Assembly: GCA_022828595.1 (NCBI GenBank)
Contig: JAKGHH010000005.1
Location: 57,283,655-57,347,654, forward strand
Reading direction: 5' to 3'
Source: Nelumbo lutea
Taxonomy: Eukaryota > Streptophyta > Magnoliopsida > Proteales > Nelumbonaceae
DNA length: 64,000 bases
Shown: positions 1-11,400 of the stretch, in pieces
Numbering within the stretch: the first letter of the stretch is position 1
Layout of the letters: each line of letters opens with the position of its first letter
Program-made: the position numbers and the translations under genes
Notes under the pieces: generated by a model
The model's database searches: none
Seen by the model: the letters and a program-made list of their open reading frames with translations, nothing else
What the model was told of the DNA's origin: nothing

Positions 1-149
<149 letters not shown>

Positions 150-150
<1 letters not shown>

Positions 151-806
151 AGTTGTTGTTGTACAAAATTTCTCAAGTACCCGCGACGGATGAGTCCCTC
201 TATCTCGTCCCGGAGATTATTACACTGTTCGGTATTATGATCGTGATCTCTATGGAAACTGCAGTACAAGTTTTTATTTCTCTCGTTTGGGTTCCCTTTT
301 AGGCGAAGTGGCCATTTTACGTATGGGGCGTCTTTGATCGTCATCAAGATCTCGGTCCGCCTCGCGTTTAAGGGCGTGTAGTCCATCCGAGCTGCTAAGG
401 GAGCTCGGAACAACTGGCTCAGCTTCGTCTCCCAGGCCGGATTTTTTCTTCTATCAACTGGGTTGGAGGGCTCGCCTTCCCTCTTCCTTTTCTCGATCCC
501 GCTTTCGGTCCTTTGGTTTATCTCTTCCTCTGTTCTCATGAACTTATTCACGAGCTTAAGGAATTCGGCCATAGTCGCGGGCTGGCTAGCTACCATGTGC
601 CATTTGAACTCCCTGTTTGTTACTCCTCTCTTGGCCACCGCGAACTGCACCGCAGGGTCCAATCGCGGTATCTGCAAGCACGCGTCATTGAACTGCTTGA
701 TGTAGCCCCAGATGGACTCTCCTTCCCTCTGGACTACTCCGAAGATGCTTTCCTCGGTTCTGGGGCACCGCTTGCTGGTAACGAAGTGTGCGGTGAAGAC
801 CTGCAT
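150..806 (-). pseudogene. Ty3/gypsy gag fragment (minus strand, runs toward the window edge)
   Basis: The minus strand is open from an ATG at 806-804 down to the microsatellite. It reads like the gag capsid region of plant Ty3/gypsy elements. Near the start is a HFVTSKR-type motif, followed by GESIWGYIKQFN and, after TMAEFL, a stretch ending in RTEEE. Near the C-terminal end is the characteristic CSFHRDHDHNTEQCNNLRDE segment, then an EIEGLIRRGY-type tail. Gag packages the element RNA into virus-like particles in the cytoplasm. The N-terminal part normally preceding this region is absent, and homology seems to stop near 806, so the ATG is probably fortuitous. The rest of the element would lie left of the window. 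Family assignment is by motif recognition only. Confidence 0.8.
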
Positions 807-1380
807 GAAATGTATGTGGGGCCCACATTCCATTGGTGGACATGCATGTGGGTTCGTGCGTGGACATGTATGTGGGGCCCACTTTACAAGGTTGTCCCAC
901 ATAATACCTAATGTGAGCCCCACATACATTTCCCAAGTTGGACCCTATATACCATTGGTAGGTCCCACTTATACATTCAAATAGTTTTTGTGGAAAGATA
1001 ATCCGTTTTCTCCCAAGCGTGTACATCGTACCATACATTCGAAGAAGACGGGGCACTAAAAGATTGTAAAAGCTTCATTTGAAGCTTCCTGAAAAAGCCC
1101 AAATTCGGGCTTCTGGCGTCTTTTATGGTCTGCAGCTTTTCTCGAATAGATCTTTCTATTGCGAAACAAGAAAATCCCAAAATTCAAGCTTCTGGGATTC
1201 TAAACAGCCCAAGGCTCACACGGAAAGACTTGCCAAACGTGACCTTAATCTTTTGGATCAAATATATCAACCTTTAATGTCATAGTTAAAATAATAATAA
1301 TAATAAAAATAATGAAAACATAAAAAAATTTATAAAAACATTTGGACACATCTCTAAATTGTATATTCATTACATGCTCA
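807..1380. other. Stretch between gag fragment and solo LTR
   Basis: No gene is seen. Positions 807-932 hold three copies of an ATGTATGTGGGGCCCAC-type motif, two of them forming a 23-bp inverted repeat (807-829 and 910-932) with one mismatch. Positions 1060-1180 are rich in short inverted AAGCTTC words, and AT-rich (ATA)n sequence follows 1285. It could be the untranslated leader of the minus-strand gypsy element, but no primer-binding site was recognised. Confidence 0.6.
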
Positions 1381-1381
1381 C

Positions 1382-1382
<1 letters not shown>

Positions 1383-1436
<54 letters not shown>
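1383..1436. repeat. (TTA)n microsatellite
   Basis: About 18 TTA units lie directly left of the solo LTR. More TTA units follow the LTR on its right side (2246-2266), so the LTR appears to have inserted into a TTA tract. Confidence 0.95.
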
Positions 1437-1437
<1 letters not shown>

Positions 1438-2245
1438 GATGGTGCGCAATCCGGCCAGTCCTAGCTGTCAACGATCTTGCCTCAGGCTGGAGCACAAGGT
1501 GCCTGAAACAGGGGAGAAAGCGTGTAATCTCCGGGGAAGAACCCGGTGAGAATGCTCCGAAGCTCAAGTTAGTATTTCTTCAAAAGCAAGATAAAACCAG
1601 ATGGCGCAAAGTTCACATACCTTGTTCTTGGGGGTAGAGAGCCTTTTATAACCACTTCGTGCATTCACTCTTAAGCTTCTGTCAGGTCGGGTATGATTAC
1701 CTCTGCGCTTCTACCAGTTCAGGTATGATTACCTCTGCGCTTCTGCCAGTTCGGGTGTCATCATCTCTGCTGGGGCAGAACCGCCACTGCTCTCTTTGTC
1801 GGAGCTGTCTTTGTAACTGGAGATGGCGGTGGCTGGTGGCGGTGGCTGGTGGCAGTGGCAGGTGGCCGTTGATGTGCGGCTGTCAAGCGTCAGATCCCAA
1901 GTTAGTCAGGTGCGCCACCCTTGGATACGGACTCCTTCGATGTCAGGTACGGTGCGGTTGTTAAGTTCGGCGTCTTGGAGGCGAAGTGCTGGAGTGGTGT
2001 GCGAGGTGAAGTCTTGAGTTCGGATAGAGGTGTGGCCCGAACTGCCATGGGGCAGACCAGTTCGGGTTGTTGCCCTTTGTGTTTATAAGGCTCGGGGTCT
2101 AAGGGAGAGCTCGAGCTCCTTGTAGGGGGTTCGGACCACTGGTTTCTCCTTTCGAAGCTCGCGCCTTGGGCGTGCTATTGTGCCGAGCTGTTGCCTTTGC
2201 CACGTGTTGAGTGGTTACGAGGTTGGGCCAAATCTTCCTTCATCA
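1437..2245 (-). mobile_element. Probable solo LTR of a Ty3/gypsy element
   Basis: This 809-bp segment starts TGATG and ends CATCA, giving perfect 5-bp inverted termini. It is flanked on both sides by ATTAT (1432-1436 and 2246-2250). The flank is a TTA microsatellite, so this target-site duplication is supportive but not unique. On the minus strand there is a TATAAA-like box (complement of 2082-2088) and, further on, a CTAACTTGAGC...CGGAGC motif (complement of 1554-1572) typical of the R/U5 part of plant gypsy LTRs. Hence the element is read on the minus strand. A 32-bp direct repeat occurs inside (from 1691 and 1723). Alternatively it is the 5' LTR of the element carrying the gag fragment to its left. 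Confidence 0.7.
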
Positions 2246-2266
2246 ATTATTATTATTATTATTATT

Positions 2267-3628
2267 TATTCAAGTATGATACTAGGAAAAACTTACAACC
2301 AATCACCAATGGGGTGATTGGTCGAAGCCTTTTCGGTATTTTACAATTGGATCAGATTGGATAGATTCAAATTCGATTTAATTTTAAAAGAGATGGTATT
2401 TTACAATCCGATTTGATTCGAAAATCTGACACATATATCCAAATCCAATAAAATCAAATCGAAATCGAATTCGGATCGGATCATGACCCAGACCGTTTTC
2501 ACCTTGATATCGCTCGTAGATTTTTAATATTTTATTGCTTTTAGAAGACATTTTAGGTGAAGACTGAAGAGCATCACCGGTACGGCACCATGCAGGCATC
2601 CATCCTTATTAAATCCTCCTCCTCTTTCTATTTCTGAGAAGAGTTAATGCAGTCTCGATTTTCGTCATGCCTGAGTTATGAGTCAAATGTGGCCCAGCCC
2701 ATCACTAATGAACCAAACGCGAAGATCCTGAAAGGAAACAGTACGGATGCCAGGCCCATTACTTCTCACAGTTTAAGCCCAGCCTATTCGTAAATCGTGA
2801 TCGGCATTTAACAAGTCACAGCTTTTGCTGTCATCAATTATGGCGGTTTTCGTCATTCCAAATACCCATTAACAATTAGTTGACGAAAACATACTCAATA
2901 GATAGAAAATGTGTTCCACCTGGCACACGTACAGCTGCAAGTGCAAGTTTGCAACTGGGCCCTGAACGAGTTGCTGGTGGGCCATGGGCCTAGCAATTTT
3001 CCTCCGTGACAAAAACTAAATTGACAACATGGTCGGGTGGGCCCGTCCGTTTGTAAATCCCGGGTGATCCGGTAGGTCCAGGCAACCATTACAACGCTAC
3101 CACTGTCGTTTGACTTTTTTCCCCAATGACAAGTTGAAGAACAACAGCGGCTCAGTAAGCACGTGCAGCTAACACTGTGATTCCTCCAATCGGGAAAAAT
3201 CCGGCGTGGTTGGCAGAGTGGAAGGGAGGTCGAAGGGCGGTGTAGGGACGGACTGAAGCATCCGAAGCATCGGGCATTAACCCGACACGGTCACGGATCC
3301 TGATGAGTGACGCCCTCTCTCTCTCTCTCTGCAGAAAACAGTTGGTGAGTCTCACGTGACCGTTTCAACGCATTAACGTCCACTTGTACCTCGACGGAGT
3401 CCCCTGACGGCCTGACCACGAGTGAAGTGAGTGCTCGTGCTCCCTGTCAAAGAAAAAAAAAATATTGGGGCCCAGCTCATCAGTTTCTGTTGATGGGTGT
3501 TTGGTTACGGCGGGCCCACCGTCGTAGAAAGCTTGGAGCATTAAGACCATGTTGTTTGATTTGATAAAGAAGAGCTTTCCCTCGACGCCTCAACTTAAAT
3601 TTCTATTTTCTATAACCAAACACAGCCT
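2267..3628. other. Intergenic, no gene recognised
   Basis: Single-copy-like sequence with a direct repeat of GGTATTTTACAAT (about 2336 and 2395) inside an AT-rich patch of GGATCGGAT-like words. A short (CT)n tract lies at 3314-3332. No open frame shows recognisable protein similarity. Confidence 0.5.
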
Positions 3629-4033
3629 ATAAGGGTGTTCGTCAATATATATCGGTTAATTAAATTGGTCGGTTTGGTTTCAGTTCATTGTTTTTAAAAA
3701 ACTGAAGGTATCGATTTGGCTTCACTTAATCAATATAGAAAATCGATAATTAATCAAACCGACCAGTATATATATATATATATATATATTATAAATTAAT
3801 AAATATGTATTATATATAAATATATATTTATAGTATATGATATATTATTTATTATTTAAAATATAATATATATTGTAAAAATTTAAAAACCAAAAAACCA
3901 ACAAACTGAGCTGGTCAACCGGCTAACCGATTGATTTTGGTTCAGCTTCAATTACCAGTTTTCCAAAAACGTATAGTACCGATTTAATTACAAAAAAGAC
4001 ACGGTTCAATTAACCTAATCATTAGCACCCCTA
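3629..4033. mobile_element. AT-rich MITE-like element
   Basis: The left end reads AAGGGTGTTCGTCAAT. The right end, read inverted, is TTAGGGGTGCTAATG. Between them, GGTTTGGTT-type and AACCGACC-type words are arranged in opposite orientation around a (TA)n-rich core at 3760-3880. This is the common plant pattern of a short terminal-inverted-repeat element with GGGGTG ends. No clear target duplication was found, so the ends are approximate. Confidence 0.45.
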
Positions 4034-4039
4034 AAGCTA

Positions 4040-4336
4040 TTCATGACCCTTTTGAGCTCAGTTCATAAAAAACTCCATTTGGTTTTAAGTTAAACTCAAA
4101 CCTAATATATAAGCTCAATTAAAATAATATGAAACTCGGCTCATGAACTTAATGGAGGTTATATATATTTTATTATATTTAAGCCAATGAACCTAACTGA
4201 ATTCAAATAGAATGAAGATGAGCTTTGAATAAGCTAATATTTCTAAGTCAAATCAAACTCAAGACTCGTGCTTCTTTGTTGAGCTGAGCTTGAATAATCT
4301 AACATTTCAGCTGAACTCAGCTCATATCCACCCCTG
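4040..4336. mobile_element. hAT-type MITE remnant (GAGCTC-rich)
   Basis: Repeated GAGCTCAG/CTGAGCTC-like words in both orientations end in CCACCCCTG at 4336. That is the inverted form of the CAGGGGTGG terminus common on plant hAT-like MITEs. The left terminus is degenerate. Confidence 0.4.
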
Positions 4337-4365
4337 AATCCCTGATGCAGCAGCTGTTTTTTTCA

Positions 4366-4486
4366 AAGGTGTAAGTCGGGTGCCCGATTTCAAAATTTTA
4401 TACTGTATTAGGCCCAAGCTTTGGGCCAGACCCATCCAAATTTTAACAAAATCCCAACCCAAACTCATCCAAATTGCACCCCTACA
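4366..4486. mobile_element. Short MITE-like element
   Basis: A roughly 120-bp segment begins GGTGTAAGTCGGGT and ends with the inverse-type sequence ATTGCACCCCTAC. GCCCAAGCTTTGGGC forms an internal palindrome near its middle. The ends resemble GGGGTGYAA-type inverted termini. No target duplication was resolved. Confidence 0.35.
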
Positions 4487-4884
4487 ATGCTAATTCTAAT
4501 CTTACCCTGGTTCTTCCATTAATTCTCCTTCGCTTTTTTTTTTTTCACTTGGACCAAAATCCCTCTCTTCAATTATTTCGATTTGAGCAAGAGCACCAGC
4601 AGAAAAGTGAAATTCGTCCTGACTGAGGGCCATTTGGTTTCTTACTACACGTTTGTAATTCTTTTGATTGAAATACGTGTTCATTCTTCAAACCTCATGG
4701 TGAATGAGTGGTTGTAGATTGGTGATTGGCCAATTTGTCAACTAAGAAATAGCCCACCAAAGAAAAATTCCCCTAACAATAAGAGTCATGCTACAGACAA
4801 TCGACATATTTGGAAGATACGCTCATTACCTATTTCGTAGTACTGAATGTTTTGACTGTTGGCACAGGACAATGAATGACTACA

Positions 4885-5880
4885 ACACAGAGTTCAAGTT
4901 GAAAGCTCTTTACGGCCAAAGAGGACATGGTCCAAAGTTGGTGTAAAAATGTTTGAGAGGCTACGATTTGACACCAACAAGGCCATTACCCAATATTGCT
5001 CATGGTCCCAGCTATGAATTCGCATTTTCTTCTCATAAATTAGCTGTTCTCAAACTCGAACCTATGTTTTTATGCTTGTCAATCTAAGAGTTTAAGGTGA
5101 AAGCTCTAAAAATGCCAAAGAGGTCATGACCCAAAGTTAGTGTCAAAGTGTTTGAGAGGCTACGATTTGACATTAATAAGGCCATTACCCAAACTCTCTT
5201 TGGTTTTGGGTGGCAACCAAATATTTGGAATTTTCTTCTCATGAAGTAGCTGCTCTTAAATTCGAACCTACGTTTTCATGCTTGTCAACCCAAGAATAGA
5301 ATTTAAGGTGAAAGCTCTAAGAGAGAAAAGAAAAGGACACAGAGCTCATGACCCAAAGTAAGAGCTCATGACCCAAAGTAAGTGTCAATGTTTGAGAGGC
5401 TATGATTTGACTTTAAGAAGGCCATTACAGAATATCATGGTTTTCAAAACTGGACCGGACCAAAAAACAAGGAGTCAGGTGATTGATTGGTTCTGTTTCA
5501 CCCTGAAACAGAATGGTTGCCTATCCAGTCCAATTTTAAAAACCTTGCCCAATATTGCTCATGGAGTCATGGTCCTAGCTATCTCCTGTTCTGAGAGGGG
5601 TGGATTGAATGGAAACCCAATATTTAGCATTTTCTTCTCATAGAGTAGCTGCTCCAAGAGTTCAAGGTAAAAGCTCTAAAGAGCAAAGAAAAGGCCAAAG
5701 GGGTCATGGCCCAAAGCTAGTGTCAGATGTTTGGCATAGGTTATTACCCAATATTGGTAGTGGTCCATGCTATCTCTGGTTTTAGGAGGGGTGGACTGAA
5801 TGGCAACCCAATGTTTGGCATTTTCTTCTCATAAAGTAGCTGCTCTTAAACTCGAAACTATGTTCTCATGCTTGTCAACC
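4885..5880. repeat. Degenerate tandem satellite, about 200-bp units
   Basis: The phrase AAGGTGAAAGCTCTAA, or a close variant, recurs at about 4893, 5091, 5303 and 5662. Between these points the same order is repeated: CATGRCCCAAAGTTAGTGTC, GTTTGAGAGGCTACGATTTG, AAGGCCATTACCCAATATTG, CATTTTCTTCTCATAAAGTAG, then a CATGCTTGTCAACC-type end. Spacing is about 198, 212 and 359 bp. The long unit contains a separate inserted element near 5430-5549. A 20-bp word is also duplicated in tandem at 5342-5381. No coding capacity is evident. Confidence 0.8.
5436..5549. mobile_element. Small MITE inserted in a satellite unit
   Basis: The insertion is delimited by comparison with the neighbouring satellite units, in which GCCATTACCCAATATTG is continuous. 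Its ends form an inverted repeat: GGTTTTCAAAACTGGACC on the left and, read inverted, AAGGTTTTTAAAATTGGAC on the right. The same terminal family appears at 27277-27532. Confidence 0.6.
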
Positions 5881-6061
5881 CAAGATTTGATAAGTTAAAA
5901 AATTTGGTTTTAATTGAATGAAATGATGGGGTTTTTTTACTGTTACAAACCCCAAAAAGGGTGTGATAAGGAATAATATTTTATTTAGAAATTTAGTTGC
6001 ACAATGCATCTCTATCTAATTTTTCTGAATTTTAAGTCTGTGTATTAGCTGTGCAATTTTT

Positions 6062-6311
6062 AGGGTAAAATGCAAAAAACTCCCCTGAAGTTTCTGACAA
6101 TTATAAAAACCTCCTCTATAGTTACATTATAAGAAATTCCTCTTCTGTCTGTCTGCATTAATTGTAAAAAGATAATACCGGTAGTTAAAAAATCAATGCA
6201 TCAACTAACGTTTTCCACCAAAAGTTCAGGGGAGATATTTATTACAACGAAACCATATGATAAGTTTTTATGATTGTCAGAAACTTCAGGAGAGGTTTTG
6301 TATTGTACCCT
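6062..6311. mobile_element. 250-bp MITE with about 48-bp TIRs
   Basis: The left arm starts AGGGTAAAATGCAAAAAACT and continues through CCTGAAGTTTCTGACAAT. The right arm, read inverted, starts AGGGTACAATACAAAAC and contains the same CCTGAAGTTTCTGACAAT core. The arms match over about 48 bp with few differences, leaving a roughly 150-bp centre. It has no coding capacity, so it must be mobilised in trans. The superfamily is not determined. Confidence 0.85.
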
Positions 6312-8955
6312 TTTTTTTAATCCCCCACTGATTTGATTTTCATTGCCAACTATTCATTTGTCGGCAAGAGCAAAAGATTGGCAGGAAAATGGCCTTAACA
6401 TTCTAACTCAATGGTCCACCATGTATGTCGCTTCTGTCCCAAATAGCATTCCCCAATCCCCATTTTTATCATTAATTTAAAATGGATTTTAGCCATCTGG
6501 CAGATACATCAGCTTCAATATATCATAACTACATGGTCATGGCATATGTGGCATATGGGGCTGTAAACTTATCTATTTGTCCAAATTTGAATTTGATTGT
6601 TAAGTGTGATCCAAATCCATCCATTTATAGTTGGGTCCAGGCAAAATATATATTCAATCCTTTCTAGTCTGATATGATCTGATCAATAATATTTTAAATG
6701 GATAAATATATGATGCTGGAAAGACAGGGCCCAAAGGCATGATGTCTAAAAAAATCTTATAGTGATAATCAATCAGTTAGTATTTATCAAAATTCAGTGG
6801 GTGTTATTGGCTTGTATGTATGTATATATGTAAAGCTGGTCTCAAATGTGGTGAATATTTATATTATGTATGTATTTGTATTAGTAAAGTTGGTTTCAAT
6901 GTTGGTCTATTTATATTTAAGTATTTACCAAAAAGCCATAGGTTCCAAGTCTCAGAGACATTACTTTCAATTCATTTTATTCATGAATACAATGCCATTG
7001 TCATTTTTAGCTCATTTTATCAATGTTGTATAACAGTTTGATTCTTTTTATTTTAATTTATTATAGGGGTCCAACATTGCAGTGCCAATGTGGCCAATCC
7101 AGTGCACCAAGGATCAGATTGATGATGAGATTTGGCCACGTCAACCCTCCGCATGGCTAAAAAAACAGCAACAGATGTTATATATGTTTGCAGCATGTAT
7201 AGTTTCAAGAGGTGGAAACTTGTGAAAAACAACACAAGAAACAGAAAAACTAGTAAGGGCCCTAGACAGAAGCCAGAAAAGACTCAACCATGTTTCCAGA
7301 TGAATGCCCATTCACATGAACCAGGTTTCCTGGTAGTTATGGGCTTATATAAAAATTAATCCACATTGCCTCTTTATAATCCATCACTGTATTAACACTT
7401 TGATGACATAAGTTGATTCGTTCTTCAGAGTAATGTCTCAAATTAGTCTACTTTTTGTTGTTGCACGTTCATCAAGTCAAAAGGATGAGAGACAACCCTG
7501 TATTCACACGAGTTGGTATTTAAATCACTTTACATTAATTCCATGGTTAAGAGAGAGAGAGAGTGAAGTATTCAGGTATAATTCTCAAGCAATCATGCTT
7601 GAAGCATATTGGGATTGAAGCTTATTTATATCTTGTGCTGAAACTTAACTAATTATACAGGGCGATGAGGATCAAATACTAGATCACTTGATCATTCAGG
7701 CACTGATATCATCTCAAAGAACCATTCAACTTAAAAGCTTAAACTGTTAGATGAGGTCCTTGAATAGAATTTTATTTTCTAACAGTAATCCTTCAACATT
7801 ATGATCATCAAGCATTTTAGATAGAGCAAACAGACAACAGAAATATTAACTTTAGGAAAGTACAGTAACACGACTATACTTGTCCAATGGGTTAAAAGGA
7901 ATCAAGACAACAGATAGCACATGAGGAATCCAAGAAAAGGCTCATGATTCACATCTATTCCTAAAACCCATTAAGAAAGAATATACATTAGAACAATTTT
8001 GACGACAGAGCCGCAAGGAACAGTTATAATTCAAATTTCCCTCCTAATTAATAAGCAAATAGTGATTGAAACAACAGAAATGGTAATCATATAAGTAATA
8101 CACAAGTACAAACTATAGGTGTGTTCATAATTTAATAATGGATATGTTAACTAATTCATATACACAACCCCATATAATTTACAGATAAGGAAAGTTAATT
8201 TTAACTGAGTACCGTAAACAATATCCAACCCCCCAATACTACTCCCATCCCACCTCTACCATAAAATAAAAAATAATAATTAAAAAAAATAAAAAATTTG
8301 AAGGGTGGGGAGGGGGAGGTGGGGATGGGGTAAACATGATTGATAAATTTAGATAGAAGATAATCCCAATATAAACACCAAATAAACTTATATAGATTGT
8401 GGATTGATCCATAAACACCTCTATAAATGAAGATTGCATCACCTTTTATTTCTATCGATGATATTATATCACCTTTTCACTTAAAAGATTCATGGAAATC
8501 AATTAGGACATATGAATCATAGAATGAACCTAGCAGACTACCAGGATTCAGATAAAACAGGGATAGAAATAAATTCCAAGATTTCTATTTGAATCCCCCA
8601 CTTCACAGATTGCCTTTATTGTCTAATAAGGGCTAATCCAATCATCTATTTTCCAACAGAGAGGTTTTCAAAACAAGATATTCTTGATTTTCCTGCCACA
8701 TGCAACATAATGGAGAAGCAAAAAGAGACGGTTAATATGGCAAGAGAATAATAAAGATTGTACATTTCCTAAAGAAATGAATGGTAAGAAAATAGAAACA
8801 ACCCTCTAAGTTATGCAGAATCACATTGTCCTTAAATCAGATTTCGCACCCAATAGTATACAACTGATAAGCAAGGTTTGGGCGTACCACCTCTAGGTTT
8901 CAATAGTTGTATGATGCCCTGGATAAAACTGCACTGTAATTTCTTAAGGTATGTA
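6312..8955. other. Intergenic AT-rich stretch, no gene recognised
   Basis: Open frames here are short and show no family features. Contents noticed are short GA runs near 7551-7563 and a G-rich/C-rich patch at 8300-8330. No RNA gene or long repeat was recognised. Confidence 0.5.
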
Positions 8956-9125
8956 AGGGGCTAAGGGCAGCCCAGTGCATGAAGCTCCCGCCAATGTGGG
9001 GTCTGGGGAGGGACAGATGTACACATCCTTATCCGTGCACATATAAAGAGTCTGTTTCCAGGATTTGAACCCTGACCACCCAGATCCCAATGGAGCAACC
9101 CAACCGTTGTGCCAAGGCCCACCTC
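8956..9125 (-). mobile_element. Au-type SINE
   Basis: Read on the minus strand, this roughly 170-bp element begins near GGTGGGCCTTGGCACAACGG. It carries a pol III B box GGTTCAAATCC (complement of 9061-9071), then CTGGAAACAG, and ends with GCGGGAGCTTCATGCACTGG followed by GCTGCCC. This order is diagnostic of Au SINEs, tRNA-derived short interspersed elements known across angiosperms. They are transcribed by RNA polymerase III and mobilised by LINE enzymes. Several substitutions from the usual sequence indicate an old copy. Confidence 0.9.
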
Positions 9126-10394
9126 AATTTGGACAGTTAGAAAGGAATCTCATCCAAATTAAAACCAAGCAACATTAATCTGGACAGTTACAAAATAGTT
9201 CATCCAACTAAGGTAAACAATTAACCAAAGATAATGCTTATGATAAATAAGCAATTCTATAATTGGAAACTTGATTTATAACAGACAAGAAAATAAAAAT
9301 TAATTAATTAATTAATGATAATGGACCCAGGCGCTAGCATATGTATACTTCCATTTCTCTATTGGAACTGCAAACCCCTTGGCCCAACTACTTATTAGAT
9401 CTCTCCCACACCATCTCCTATCCAATGTGGCACAAAGAAAAAAATATATATTTAAGTAAACTTTCAAAAAAAAAAAAAAGGCAAAGTTAAGAAGAGTGGT
9501 GGGGTTGGGGGCAGGTAAATATAAAATGTTAAAATTTTCGAATATTAAAACTAAACAAAATACAACAAAATTTCATTGAGTCATAAAAAGAATAAAGCAC
9601 AGTATGATTCAGGAAAATAATCATTTCACTCTGATCAAGGTGAAAGAAAGTCTGGGTCAACACAGTACTGGTTCTATATTTACCCATTCCTCTGGCCCTC
9701 TCTACCACATCCAAACATGCACAATAACAGAAAAAAAAAAAACAAAACAAAAACAAAAACAATATATATATATATAATGCTTTTTTACATGGGAAATAAT
9801 CTTCTAGTTATGTGAAAATTTGATAGAAGAATATATATGAACATTTTGTCATAAAGAATATTCTGACAAACTATTCATCTGGAGTTCATTCACTGTCACC
9901 TACATATAGCACATAGTACAAAATGCATCAGAGAATACTGGTTACTTGGTGGGCTGACAATTATACTTAATTAAGGATCACTGGTAACAAAATCTTATAA
10001 ATTAGGGAACTTGATAGTGAACAAGAGAACACCACTTCTGTTTTGATTCATGAGGTTGCCATTCATGATAGAGGCATGGAGCTGAATCATCCATACCATG
10101 AGGTTAGGACCAATTTCAAGAACACTGATACAGCTTCAAGCTGCAATTCACCATGCTATTATCACTATCAAATGTAAAAATAAAGGATCTCCCAACAATT
10201 AAATTACACCCAATACATGATTCATGTATGATGCTTAGAAAGGCAACATGATTACATTTGATACTAGCCAAAAGGCCAAGAAAGGTACAGGCACCATTGC
10301 TTGATGTGAGTGTATAACTTCATTATAACATTCTCATGTTAGGCTGCTGGGCCTTCATTGTCCAGAAATCAGAAATCATATCAATGAAACCAAC
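9126..10394. other. Intergenic, AT-rich, no gene recognised
   Basis: Contains an (AATT)n run at 9301-9315, poly(A) runs near 9465 and 9730, and a short (TA)n at 9763. No open frame with family similarity was recognised. Confidence 0.5.
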
Positions 10395-10565
10395 CTTCCC
10401 TCCTATGATAGGCTATTTCAGCCACTACATTGGATGGGCAGACAAAGATTTCATCCATAGTAGAGTCAATTTTGCTGGCCGGAAAATAAATTCCAAATCT
10501 TGCAGGCTCAATGAAGTGATCTGTCAGGGCTTTTGGATCAGCTTCAGCATTTGCAGAACCAGTGA
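10395..10565 (-). CDS. Orphan exon-like segment, unknown protein
   Basis: On the minus strand, 171 bp are bounded by a strong acceptor (a pyrimidine-rich tract ending TGACTGTAG) and a possible donor (GAAG followed by GTTGG). Both boundaries fall in compatible codon phases (2 bases + 56 codons + 1 base). The translation is protein-like and charged, with GSANAEADPKALTDHFIEPA near the start and STMDEIFVCPSN near the middle. If not spliced, it runs on to a TGA 9 bases beyond the donor. I do not recognise the family. No partner exons were found between 9.1 kb and the kinase gene at 11.4 kb. It may belong to a gene broken by rearrangement, a captured gene fragment, or a gene whose other exons I failed to see. 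Confidence 0.4.
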
Positions 10566-11400
10566 CTACAGTCAAACAAGATAATTAAAACCATGGGTTA
10601 GTCTGGGGCAAGATCAAACAGAAAAACAATTCTCATCTACCAGTTTATCACTCTTTCATTGCCCTTTAACAGAGAAGCCATTACAAGTGCAATTAAAGAA
10701 GAATCTGTCTTTTAAAGAAATAATAGCTAGCTATTTTGCAGAACATTGTGGGATTTGATGGAAATTCTTGTCCAAAACCGATAGCCATGCAGAATGCAAA
10801 CTCAATGGAGTTTGTCAAAGGGCATATGGAACAAAGATCCAAAATATATCAGATTGATTCATGTGAAAGTTAAAACTTATCACATGAGTTGATGCACTTC
10901 CTCTCTCTTCATTTTGATAAGTATACTAATAAAGCATGGCTCTTGGATGTATTGTGGTTTGTGAATCAATTGAACCATGGGCTCCATTCTTCTTCATATC
11001 TTATTAACTTATTCCACCACCATTGTTCGAATGTGAAAAAAATATAATGATGGATATATTGCATTTGTCAGTTGGCAATGAGATTAGGAGAATATACTTC
11101 AGTGACCAATTAATCATACAGGGAACATTATGCATCACAATTAATCACAACACTATAATTCAGTAATTCTATCTTAATCACAATTGGAAAAAAAAAAAAG
11201 TTTCACAAAGACAGAAACTTGATGAACATGATAAACTCATCAATGAGAAAAGAGCTGTTAACTACAATTAGGAAAGAATGGGATCCGAAATGCAAAGCAA
11301 GGGCTGAAGCACATCTTAGTGATTGTAGCTGCAACTCTATCCCAACCAAGACAATTTCTTCAATAATCCATCTCCTCTCCTGCTTATTCCCTTCTCTCCC
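10566..11400. other. 3' flank of the LRR-RLK gene
   Basis: On the minus strand this is downstream of the kinase stop codon. The part nearest 11400 is presumably 3' UTR. No second gene, repeat or RNA gene was recognised. Confidence 0.5.

Noticed and set aside
463..911. Plus-strand open frames of 80-132 codons
   Set aside because: They are antisense shadows of the minus-strand gypsy gag frame, whose translation has clear gag motifs.
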